From Hoeflea algicola (GTDB lineage: Bacteria > Pseudomonadota > Alphaproteobacteria > Rhizobiales > Rhizobiaceae), in the NCBI RefSeq assembly GCF_026619415.1, contig NZ_JAOVZR010000001.1:2528501-2592500 (forward strand): a stretch of 64,000 nt of DNA. The letters are read 5' to 3'. The notes beneath the pieces were generated by a model. It did no database searches, was not told where the DNA came from, and worked only from the letters and a program-made list of their open reading frames with translations. Positions 52,876-64,000 of the stretch are shown here, one piece after another (within the stretch, counting starts at the first letter, position 1; each line of letters starts with the position of its first letter). Both the position numbers and the translations under genes were made by a program.

Positions 52876-54141
52876 TCATGGCCGTTTCTCCCGGTTCGTC
52901 TTTGCCGAGAACGGCGGTCCTCGCGGCTGTCGTGTGCGCTCGAAGACTTCGATGATGATCATGCGTCCGCCGCAGCAACGGCACGGTGGACGGAAGCTGG
53001 CCGGATCGTCCGACATGATGGGATCGGTTGGTTCCGCTGCAGTGTCAGGATCAGGCTCCGGTGCGACTTTCAGGAGTTTACGCGCCAGGGTGAGACTTGC
53101 CTTGCGCGCCCCGCCGGCAAGAAGCCCATAATGCCGGATGCGGTGGAAGCCGCGCGGCAGGACATGAAGCAGGAAGCGGCGGATGAACTCGTCTGCGGCG
53201 AGCATCATGACCTGTTGACGGTCGGCGCCGTCACGGCGGTAATCCTTGTAGCGGAACGTGACGCTTGTGCCGTCGAAGGCGATCAGGCGGCTGTTGGAGA
53301 TGGCGACCCGGTGGGTATAGCGCGACAGATAGGCGAGGACGGCTTCGGGCCCCGCGAACGGTGGCTTCGCATAGACAACCCATCGCTTCCGACGGGCTGG
53401 AGCGAGATGACGCAGGAAGGCGCAGCGGTCTGCGAGAGGTGCGAGTGGCCCGAAGAAGGCGAGCCTACCGGTATCATGCAAAGCGTTCAGCCGGGTCAGG
53501 AACAGTCGCCGGAACAGCCTGCCCAGCACCCGTACCGGAAGCAGGAAGGTTTTCCGCGACGGGATCCAATGCTTCCCGTCAGGCGAGAGACCGCCACCCG
53601 GCACGATCATGTGCACGTGCGGATGATGCGTCATCGCGGAACCCCAGGTGTGAAGAACGGCGGTGATGCCGATGCGCGCACCGAGATGCTTCGGATCGGC
53701 GGCGATGGTCAGCATCGTCTCGGATGCCGCCTTGAACAGCAGATCGTAGACGACCGCCTTATTCTGGAAGGCGATTGCCGCGACTTCGGCGGGCAGCGTG
53801 AACACGACATGGAAGTATCCGACGGGCAGGAGATCAGCTTCGCGCTCGGCGAGCCATATCCTTGCCGCCGCACCCTGACACTTCGGGCAGTGCCGGTTGC
53901 GGCAGGAGTTGTAGGCGATCCGCCGCTCGCCGCAATCCTCGCAGGCCTCGACATGTCCTCCCAGTGCTGCCGCGCGACAGGTCTCGACGGCCAACATCAC
54001 CTTGAGTTGGGCGAGGCTCAGATGCCCGGCATGGGAGGATCGGTAGGCTGGCCCGGCGGTGCGGAAGATGTCGGCGACCTCGATCAAGGTCCGCACGGCG
54101 TCAGCCTTCGGGCGGCGATGCTTCCGTCCTGAACAGGCCAA
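52876..54141 (-). CDS. IS91-family transposase (HUH rolling-circle type)
   Basis: 421 residues. N-terminal zinc-binding region HVEACEDCGERRIAYNSCRN followed by RHCPKC; HUH-type metal motif in HHPHVHMIVPGGGLSPDGK; catalytic Tyr region AYLSRYTHRVAISNSRL. A second C-x2-C pattern lies at the C-terminus (PPCRCCGGRM). Moves by rolling-circle transposition. The start overlaps the end of a tyrosine recombinase gene by 41 bp; such recombinases accompany a subgroup of IS91 elements. Confidence 0.9.
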   Translation of the reverse strand: MACSGRKHRRPKADAVRTLIEVADIFRTAGPAYRSSHAGHLSLAQLKVMLAVETCRAAALGGHVEACEDCGERRIAYNSCRNRHCPKCQGAAARIWLAEREADLLPVGYFHVVFTLPAEVAAIAFQNKAVVYDLLFKAASETMLTIAADPKHLGARIGITAVLHTWGSAMTHHPHVHMIVPGGGLSPDGKHWIPSRKTFLLPVRVLGRLFRRLFLTRLNALHDTGRLAFFGPLAPLADRCAFLRHLAPARRKRWVVYAKPPFAGPEAVLAYLSRYTHRVAISNSRLIAFDGTSVTFRYKDYRRDGADRQQVMMLAADEFIRRFLLHVLPRGFHRIRHYGLLAGGARKASLTLARKLLKVAPEPDPDTAAEPTDPIMSDDPASFRPPCRCCGGRMIIIEVFERTRQPRGPPFSAKTNREKRP

Positions 54142-54775
54142 GCCGGTCGAGCGGACTGGTCACCGAGCGCACCGTCCTAGTCGCAACCTTGGTGTAGAGG
54201 GCCGTGTTGTTCAGCTTGGCGTGGCCGAGCAGCACCTGAATGACGCGGATGTCCACACCGTCCTCAAGAAGGTGGGTGGCAAACGAATGACGCAGCGTGT
54301 GCAGTCCCACCCGCTTGTCAATGTCGGCTTTCCTCGCCGCCTCGACCACCACACGGTGGAGTTGGCGCGTGCTGATGGGCCTCAGGGTATTGATGCCCGG
54401 AAAGAGCCAGCCGTCCCGCCGCATGACGCCCTGCCTGTGGCCGGCCTGCCACCATTGGCGCAGAAGAGTGAGCAGGTCCTCCGACAGCATGGCGTTGCGA
54501 CCGCGCCCACCTTTGCCACGCTCCACCCGCAGGAGCATGCGCTCGCTGTCGACGTCGGCGACCTTCAGCGAAGCGACTTCCGACACCCGCAGTCCCGAAC
54601 CATAGGCAACGGCCAGTGCCGCCTGATGCTTGAGGCAGATCGTGGCGTCGAGCAGGCGGGTCACTTCCTCGCGGCTCAGCACGACCGGAAGCTTGCGTGG
54701 TTGCGCCAACCGCACCAGACGGCGGGCAAGGTCGGGGCGATCGACCGTGGTGTTGAAGAAGAACCTCAGTGCCGA
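54101..54775 (-). pseudogene. tyrosine recombinase of the IS91-type element, catalytic part
   Basis: The catalytic domain is intact: Arg in YGSGLRVSEVASLKVADV, then HTLRHSFATHLL, VLLGHAKLNNTALYTKV with the second His and the nucleophile Tyr. The frame continues left of the usual start with ALRFFFNTTVDRPDLARRL up to the IS3 element inserted at 54776. The missing N-terminus is at 58595-58832. A shorter ATG-started protein from 54715 (204 aa) could still be made but would lack the DNA-binding arm domain. Confidence 0.85.
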
Positions 54776-54809
54776 TGGCGTGCCCCCATCAGGTGGTCCG
54801 GTTTGATTG

Positions 54810-55625
54810 TTAGTGCATCATGGGCGTCTGGTCCATCGGGACAATGCTTTCAGGCGCGGGCGGGCGGTAGCCCAGAGCGCTATGCGGCCTGACGGTGTTG
54901 TAGTGGATACGCCATTGCTCGATCAGGATTTGCGCCTCCCTTAGGCTGTAGAAGATTTCGCCGTTCAGCAGCTCGTCGCGGAACCGGGCGTTGAAGCTTT
55001 CGCAGTATCCGTTCTCCCATGGTGAGCCTGGCTCTATGTAGGCCGTCTTGGCTCCAACAGCTGCAATCCAATCCCGCACTTTCTGGGCGATAAATTCCGG
55101 CCCATTGTCCGACCGAATGTATTCCGGCGGGCCGCGCAGGATGAATAGGTCTGTCAGAGCATCCAGCACGTCCGTTGAGTTGAGCTTGCGGTCCACGCGG
55201 ATCATGAGTGCCTCCTTGGTGTATTCGTCGATGATATTCAGCGTCCGATAGACGCGGCCGTCAGCGGTTCGATCCTGGACGAAGTCGTAGGACCAGACGT
55301 GGTTTGGCCGTTCCGGTCTGAGACGCACACATGATCCGTCGTTCAGCCAAAGCCGCCCCTTTTTCTTCTGCTTTTGTGGCACTTTCAGCCCTTCACGCCG
55401 CCAGATGCGCTCAACCCGCTTATGGTTTACCTGCCAGCCCGCGTTGTTCAGCAGACCGGTGACCATGCGATACCCATAGCGCCCGTACTTGTCGGCCAGT
55501 TCGATGATATCATCGGTCAGCCGTTCTTCATCTGCCCGGCCCTGTGGCACCTTGCGCTGTGTGGATCGGTGTTGTCCGAGCGTGCGGCAGGCGCGGCGTT
55601 CCGATACGCCAAGCTCCCGCCGCAC
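54810..55625 (-). CDS. IS3-family transposase OrfB
   Basis: 271 residues from the first ATG; the natural product is an OrfAB fusion made by frameshifting. DDE core: NHVWSYDFVQDRTADGR (Asp), YIRSDNGPEFIAQKV (Asp) and SPWENGYCESFNARFRDEL (Glu). C-terminus YNTVRPHSALGYRPPAPE is the family hallmark. The open frame extends upstream (LLSPSRRRKCIDHVRRELG) to the slippery site at 55664-55670. Because OrfA is interrupted by IS21 copy 3, the element is probably immobile now. Confidence 0.9.
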   Translation of the reverse strand: MRRELGVSERRACRTLGQHRSTQRKVPQGRADEERLTDDIIELADKYGRYGYRMVTGLLNNAGWQVNHKRVERIWRREGLKVPQKQKKKGRLWLNDGSCVRLRPERPNHVWSYDFVQDRTADGRVYRTLNIIDEYTKEALMIRVDRKLNSTDVLDALTDLFILRGPPEYIRSDNGPEFIAQKVRDWIAAVGAKTAYIEPGSPWENGYCESFNARFRDELLNGEIFYSLREAQILIEQWRIHYNTVRPHSALGYRPPAPESIVPMDQTPMMH

Positions 55626-55663
55626 ATGGTCGATGCACTTGCGACGACGCGAAGGGCTTAGAA

Positions 55664-55670
55664 GTTTCCC
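55664..55670 (-). other. programmed -1 frameshift site (GGGAAAC)
   Basis: Near the end of orfA the minus strand reads G GGA AAC in the orfA frame, an X-XXY-YYZ slippery heptamer. A -1 slip moves the ribosome exactly into the orfB frame (next codons CTT CTA AGC). This is the usual way IS3 elements make the OrfAB transposase. Confidence 0.75.
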
Positions 55671-55951
55671 TTTGCCGCCTCGGTCAGGATGAGTTTGTCC
55701 AGTGTCAGGTCAGACACCGCCCGCCGAAGCCGCTGGTTCTCCTTCTCCAGCTCTTTCAGCCGAGTGAGTTGAGTGCGTATTCCGGGACGATCCGGCCACT
55801 GATTCCGATAGCATCCGGCCACCCATTCCGATTTGATCCGGCCGGGGATTCCGGGGCATCCGGCCACCCCCATTTCAACCCAGTTTAGGCTGCTGCGAGG
55901 CGATCTGTAACAGGGCTACTGTTCCGTTCCTTTGGATGGAGAGAGCCCTTT

Positions 55952-57481
55952 ATGAAGAGATTGCCTATGCGGAAGATAAGGGAAGCCCTGCGGCTTCGGG
56001 CGGATGGATTTTCAGGCCGCCAGGTGGCGCAAAGCCTGTGCGTGGCCCGTGCGACGATTTCGGAATATTTTCGGCGCGCTGATCTGGAAGGTTTGAGCTG
56101 GCCTCTGTCTGCTGATCTGTCGGACGCCGACCTTGAGAACCGCCTGTTTCCCGTTTGCCCCGGCGATGTCCGTCGCGCGGTTCCTCAGCCTGTCTGGGCG
56201 CATGTGCATGCCGAGTTGCGGCGCAAGGGCGTGACGCTGTCGCTGCTGTGGGAGGAGTATCGCGGGGTTCATCACGATGGATACGGCTATAGCCGATACT
56301 GTGAGCTCTACACCCGCTGGGAAGGCAAGCTGTCTCCGGTGATGCGTCAGCGTCATCCTGCAGGCGAGCGGCTGTTTGTCGATTACGCGGGCCCGACAGT
56401 TGATGTTGTCTGCCCCAAAACGGGAGAGGTGCGCACCGCACAAATCTTTGTCGCGACGCTGGGAGCGTCCAATTACACCTATGTCGAAGCCAGCTGGACA
56501 CAGGGCCTGCCGGACTGGGTATCCAGCCATGTGCGTGCCTTTGAGTTCTTCGGTGGCGTGCCTGCGCAGCTGGTTCCAGACAATCTCAAGGCAGGCGTCA
56601 CCAAGGCCTGTTTTTATGATCCTGAGATCAATCGCACCTATGGTGATATGGCGGCACATTACGATACCGCCATCGTTCCGGCGCGGCCTGGAAAGCCGAA
56701 AGACAAGGCAAAGGTGGAAGGCGCTGTTTTGCTGGCCGAGCGCTGGATTTTGGCGCGGCTGCGCAACCAGCACTTTTTTGGCCTTGATGAGGTGAACGCT
56801 GCCATCCGGCCATTGCTGGATCAGCTCAACGGCAAAGTCAGTCGCCATCTTGGTGCAAGCCGCCGCGATCTGTTTGAACGCCTGGATCGGCCCGCTCTGA
56901 AGCCCTTGTCTATGGAGGCCTATGTTTATGCCGAATGGAAGCAGTGCCGCGCGGGCCTCGATTACCATGTCGATATTGGCCGCCATTATTACTCGGTGCC
57001 GCATCAGTTGCTGAAGCAAAAACTATGGGCAAGGATCACCGCACGCACCGTAGAGGTATACTTTAATGGGCAACGCGTTGCCTCTCACGCCAGAACCTCG
57101 GGCAATCGCCAGCACTCCACGATCCGCGATCACATGCCCGCCCATCATCGCTTCCGCGAGGATTGGACGCCACAGCGTATCCGCGGGCAAGCTGTGCGCA
57201 TCGGCCCAAATGTTGAGGTCTTTGTCGATGTGATCATGCGCCAGCGCAAACATCCCGAACAAGGATACAGAACGTGCCTCGGTGTTTTACGGCTGGCCAA
57301 GACCTTCGGGCGGGAGCGCCTGGATGCCGCCTGTTTGCGTGCGCTTGAGATCAACGCCCACTCCTACACATCCCTGCATTCCATTCTGAAGAATGGTTTG
57401 GACCGTCAGCGCCGCGAACCCACCACGGACGGCCCTGCGATCACTCACCCCAATATCCGTGGTGCGGATTACTTCCATTGA
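55952..57481 (+). CDS. istA: IS21 transposase IstA (copy 3)
   Basis: 509 residues, identical in translation to the genes at 23110 and 29862; all catalytic residues present. Confidence 0.95.
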   Translation: MKRLPMRKIREALRLRADGFSGRQVAQSLCVARATISEYFRRADLEGLSWPLSADLSDADLENRLFPVCPGDVRRAVPQPVWAHVHAELRRKGVTLSLLWEEYRGVHHDGYGYSRYCELYTRWEGKLSPVMRQRHPAGERLFVDYAGPTVDVVCPKTGEVRTAQIFVATLGASNYTYVEASWTQGLPDWVSSHVRAFEFFGGVPAQLVPDNLKAGVTKACFYDPEINRTYGDMAAHYDTAIVPARPGKPKDKAKVEGAVLLAERWILARLRNQHFFGLDEVNAAIRPLLDQLNGKVSRHLGASRRDLFERLDRPALKPLSMEAYVYAEWKQCRAGLDYHVDIGRHYYSVPHQLLKQKLWARITARTVEVYFNGQRVASHARTSGNRQHSTIRDHMPAHHRFREDWTPQRIRGQAVRIGPNVEVFVDVIMRQRKHPEQGYRTCLGVLRLAKTFGRERLDAACLRALEINAHSYTSLHSILKNGLDRQRREPTTDGPAITHPNIRGADYFH

Positions 57482-57493
57482 AGAGGATAGAGA

Positions 57494-58252
57494 ATGCTTG
57501 ATCACCCAACGCTGGATCAGCTCAAAACACTCAGGCTCGACGGCATGGCAGAAGCCTTTGCCGAGATGCAAAAACAGGACGGCACAGCCGGGCTTAGCCA
57601 CGCTGAATGGCTTGGGCTGCTCATTGATCGAGAGACCGCCAGTCGTGAGACGAGGCGATTTGAAAGCCGCATGCGTACAGCAAAACTGCGCCACGTCGGT
57701 GCCTCGCCGGAGGACGTGGATTACAAGTCGCGGCGCGGCCTCGACAAAGCCATGTTCCAGCAGATGCTGACCGGGCGCTGGATCAAGGACAAGCGCAACC
57801 TGATGATCACTGGCCCCTGCGGCGTTGGCAAAACATGGTTGGCCTGCGCTCTGGCGCAAGCCGCCTGCCGAGACGGTATCACTGTGCTGTACAAGCGCAT
57901 GCCACGTCTCTTTGATGAATTGGAACTGGCCCATGGTGACGGACGCTTTCCGCGTCTGTTCAAGGCCCTTACCAAAACTCAACTGCTAATCCTGGACGAC
58001 TGGGGACCGGATCGCCTCAATGCCAGTCAGCGTCGTGACCTTATGGAAATAGTCGAGGACAGATACGAGGTTGGATCAACCTTGATCACAAGCCAATTGC
58101 CCATCGACACCTGGCATGACGTGATCGGGGAACCCACCTTCGCCGATGCCATTCTCGATCGCCTCGTACACAACGCCTATCGCGTCGAACTCGACGGCCA
58201 GAGCATGAGGAAAACCAAACTCGGAACAGGTGACGAAAGCATCCAATCCTGA
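57494..58252 (+). CDS. istB: IS21 helper ATPase IstB (copy 3)
   Basis: 252 residues, identical in translation to copies 1 and 2. Starts 12 bp after istA. Confidence 0.95.
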   Translation: MLDHPTLDQLKTLRLDGMAEAFAEMQKQDGTAGLSHAEWLGLLIDRETASRETRRFESRMRTAKLRHVGASPEDVDYKSRRGLDKAMFQQMLTGRWIKDKRNLMITGPCGVGKTWLACALAQAACRDGITVLYKRMPRLFDELELAHGDGRFPRLFKALTKTQLLILDDWGPDRLNASQRRDLMEIVEDRYEVGSTLITSQLPIDTWHDVIGEPTFADAILDRLVHNAYRVELDGQSMRKTKLGTGDESIQS

Positions 58253-58594
58253 TAACCAAATCATCAGGCCTCGCAGCCGCTATATAAGGGTGGCCGGATA
58301 CCCCGGTTTAGGTGGCCGGATGTTATCGGAATGGCCGGCCGGATACTCCGGAATGCGCAGTTGAGATCGCTGCATCCCGCCATAGAGCTTTCGCCATCGA
58401 TAAAACGTCTGCTGTGTCACGCCGATCTGGCGCACCGCGTCAGCAATCGTCGCACCTTGCCCTTGCAGAACTTCAACCTGCCGAAGCTTCGATACAATCT
58501 CTTCCGGCTTCTCTCGTTTTCCAGCCATCGCTGATCCTCCAATTTGAGGGATAATCTATCCCAGTTGGTGGACCACTTTCAGGGGGCAACTCCA

Positions 58595-58832
58595 CCGACA
58601 CGATACTGTTCATCGTCGGCACCGGAACACCCTCGCTTTGCTGCCAGATCTGGAAGCGGCGCAGGTCATCTGCGGTCGCGGTATCGGGAGACCGCCCCAG
58701 AAAGCTCGCGAGGCGTCCGACATCGCGCAAGTAATTGCGTTGGGTCTCGTGCCCGAAGTGGCGCAGGTTCATGTCATCGATCAGGCGTTGCCGAAACGGG
58801 CTGATCGCGGTCGTGTTCGATTGGTTGTGCAT
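58595..58832 (-). pseudogene. tyrosine recombinase of the IS91-type element, N-terminal part
   Basis: Encodes the SAM-like arm/core-binding domain: FRQRLIDDMNLRHFGHETQR, NYLRDVGRLASFLGRSPDTA and VPVPTMNSIVS. The frame is cut at 58594 by the IS3 element. Joining it, minus one CCGA repeat, to 54775 gives ...MNSIVS-ALRFFF... in frame, a full recombinase of about 300 residues. Confidence 0.85.
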
Positions 58833-59572
58833 GGTCAGGCTCCTTGTTGAACAAACCCTCCATGCTCTGCCTGCGGCAACCGCCGTTCAATCCGTCTGCA
58901 GTCGACGGTCAAAGCACCTCAGCCGCCACGCGCACCCTCCCGCGCAGCGGGTTCGTTCACCGGCCCCAAACGAGCCGGACGGGAATACGCTGGCACTTCT
59001 GCTTTCGAGGCTGGCTTCGCATTTCCCGATGGCATCCCAGAAGAATTGGCAAATTGAGCGGGGAGTTGTCGTTGGCTGGGTCGGAGACGGATGATTGAAA
59101 TGGAGCCGCATCGAGACGGTTCATTTTGGGCGTCTAGGATGAGATAACCGCCATAGAGCACCAGCCTATCTCAGTGACCGCCCTCGGCCCCATTTAAGTC
59201 TTTCGGAATGGGAGTGATGAGAAGGTTTTTCCGATCGACCGCGACCAAAATTGTGACTAATGTATTCGGCGATCCCCCATGTTGCTAATGCACGGCTGCG
59301 CAGATCGCGCCTCGGTCGGAACCCTGCAGCGGGCGCCGTTCATCTTCAAGAACCTTCGCGTCGCGGAAGCAGAGCAGTATATCCCTATAAAACGCGATTG
59401 CCAAATATTACGTTTTCTATTCGAATTAGTTTGTGCGATATATACCATAAATCCACCGTATTTCTGGAATTAATAATATTAATACGAATTAACCATTCTT
59501 ATAGTGACTACTTATATTCCGACACACCACGCTCTATGTGCAATATGATACTAACTGCATACGAGATTGATT
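58833..59572. other. non-coding stretch before the serine recombinase
   Basis: The left part should contain the other end of the IS91-type element. From 59400 to 59560 the base composition turns strongly AT-rich, unlike its surroundings, with a 15-base palindrome ATTAATAATATTAAT at 59469-59483. This is a likely promoter or recombinase-binding region. No gene is seen. Confidence 0.5.
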
Positions 59573-61438
<1,866 letters not shown>

Positions 61439-61513
61439 ATAAATTTTGAGCTTCCGGGCATGCCCGGTCTTTTGTTCGCCGATCCTCGAGGCTTTGCCTC
61501 TGCGGTTCGGCTG

Positions 61514-61532
61514 GGGCTGCTCCACCCCGCGA
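61514..61532 (-). other. relic of the 5' end of a second tRNA-fMet
   Basis: GGGCTGCTCCACCCCGCGA is an exact 19-nt copy, in the same orientation, of 61421-61439 (the first 18 nt of tRNA-fMet plus one base upstream). The rest of the tRNA is missing. It lies between 5S and the intact tRNA and suggests duplication followed by deletion. Confidence 0.6.
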
Positions 61533-61568
61533 CAAGCCTTGAGCGAATGTTGCTCGAGGCATAAAAGC

Positions 61569-61594
61569 AAAAAACGGGCCGCGAATGCGACCCG
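61569..61594 (-). terminator. rho-independent terminator after 5S rRNA
   Basis: On the minus strand CGGGTCGC-ATTC-GCGGCCCG forms an 8-bp stem (one G-T pair) followed by six T. It stands between 5S and tRNA-fMet, so the tRNA would need read-through or its own promoter. Confidence 0.7.
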
Positions 61595-61645
61595 CGGCAG
61601 TTCCAAGTTTCGTAAGTTTGAGAAGATATGTGTTGCGCTTTGCAG

Positions 61646-61762
61646 ACCTGGCAGCGACCTACTCTCCCGCGTCTTAAGACGAAGTACCATCGGCGCAGGG
61701 GCGTTTCACGGCCGTGTTCGGAATGGGAACGGGTGCAGCCGCCCCGCCATGACCACCAGGTC
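61646..61762 (-). rRNA. rrf: 5S ribosomal RNA
   Basis: About 117 nt. On the minus strand it starts GACCTGGTGGTCATGGCGGG and ends GGGAGAGTAGGTCGCTGCCA, then GGTC, typical alphaproteobacterial 5S with pairing ends. Located between 23S and tRNA-fMet. Confidence 0.9.
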
Positions 61763-61896
61763 GGCAAAGCGCAACATTGCACATGGCTACATGTGCAAGT
61801 TGATTGAGAAGCTGGCGGGAGGCTAGTCCCTTTAGTCTTATGAACACAATCGCTGGCACACCGAAGTTTGTTTCGATGAGCACAAGCAATGAGAAC

Positions 61897-64000
<2,104 letters not shown>

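Larger units (their letters stand above)
55774..58359 (+). mobile_element. IS21-family insertion sequence, copy 3
   Basis: 2586 bp, the same element as copies 1 and 2. Perfect 6-bp target duplication GTTGAG (55768-55773 and 58360-58365). Inserted in the orfA gene of an IS3 element. Confidence 0.95.
55658..58528 (-). pseudogene. IS3-family orfA interrupted by IS21 copy 3
   Basis: The N-terminal half (58366-58528) encodes the HTH region VSKLRQVEVLQGQGATIADA and QQTFYRWRKLYGGMQRSQ. The C-terminal half (55658-55773) encodes TRLKELEKENQRLRRAVSDL and DKLILTEAAKGNF, a leucine zipper. Removing IS21 and one GTTGAG repeat joins MQRSQ to LTRLKELEKE in frame, so the gene was intact before the insertion. 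Confidence 0.9.
54776..58594 (-). mobile_element. IS3-family element inserted in the recombinase gene, itself split by IS21
   Basis: The ends are TGGCGTGCCCCCATCAGG and, inverted, TGGAGTTGCCCCCTGAAA, imperfect inverted repeats with TG tips. The target duplication is CCGA (54772-54775 and 58595-58598). Without the nested IS21 copy it would be about 1.23 kb, normal for IS3. Encodes OrfA (split) and OrfB. Confidence 0.9.

Noticed and set aside
52822..54132. 436-codon plus-strand frame opposite the IS91 transposase
   Set aside because: It mirrors the transposase codons, lacks known motifs and starts without a ribosome binding site. The minus-strand frame carries zinc, HUH and Tyr motifs.
61456..61470. 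CCGGGCATGCCCGG followed by TCTTTTG as a terminator for the serine recombinase gene
   Set aside because: The palindrome has almost no loop and a poor T-run, and it lies within the rRNA operon beyond the tRNA; not convincing.

Overview
The window looks like part of the chromosome of an alphaproteobacterium, most likely of the Rhizobiales. The right end carries a minus-strand rRNA operon in the usual alphaproteobacterial order (23S, 5S, tRNA-fMet). The gene families present (FCD-type GntR regulator, polar amino acid and ribose-type ABC importers, Glk-type glucokinase, Gfo/Idh/MocA oxidoreductase, IS21/IS3/IS110/IS91 elements) and two copies of an ACAGCGCCGCGC palindrome fit that group. The genus cannot be fixed by eye.

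Layout. 1-0.95 kb: small background genes. 0.95 kb: a 19-nt copy of the 3' end of tRNA-fMet. 1.3-22 kb: a catabolic cluster of about seventeen genes. It holds an amino-acid-type ABC importer, class III aminotransferase, aldehyde dehydrogenase, FAD dehydrogenase, a private electron transfer flavoprotein, TPP enzyme, ketopantoate-reductase-like enzyme, hydratase/FAH-fold enzyme, two nucleotide-sugar-epimerase-like SDRs, GST, SDR, ABM monooxygenase and a GntR regulator. A shared 10-bp-phased TGTATCC motif lies in front of essentially every transcription unit. 22-25 kb: IS21 copy 1, inserted in an IS3 remnant. 25.5-29.5 kb: a carbonyl/electrophile detoxification operon (DJ-1 family protein, MDR reductase, YqhD-like dehydrogenase, broken Ohr/OsmC gene, TetR regulator). 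29.7-32.3 kb: IS21 copy 2. 32.3-33.2 kb: IS and gene debris. 33.3-43.6 kb: a nine-gene sugar or amino-sugar import and catabolism operon (ABC importer, Gfo/Idh/MocA, glucokinase, SIS protein, ROK regulator, TIM-barrel isomerase). 44.4-50.8 kb: a PD-(D/E)XK-like protein, a second IS21-type element, a decapitated TolC-family gene, and a copper gene set (multicopper oxidase, cupredoxin, CusF-like protein, membrane protein behind a MerR-type promoter). 51.4-58.8 kb: IS110, then an IS91-type element whose tyrosine recombinase gene is split by an IS3 element that is itself split by IS21 copy 3. 59.6-61.4 kb: a large serine recombinase abutting tRNA-fMet. 61.4-64 kb: tRNA-fMet, 5S and most of 23S.

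Interpretation. The serine recombinase next to tRNA-fMet, the exact 19-nt repeat of the tRNA 3' end 60.4 kb away, and matching inverted arms beside both copies suggest that almost the whole window is one genomic island, or several accreted at the same site. Its cargo is metabolic and detoxification functions, much reshaped by insertion sequences. The most promising undescribed system is the GntR-linked catabolic cluster at 1.3-22 kb. Its enzymes form a coherent regulon, but I cannot assign a substrate from sequence alone.
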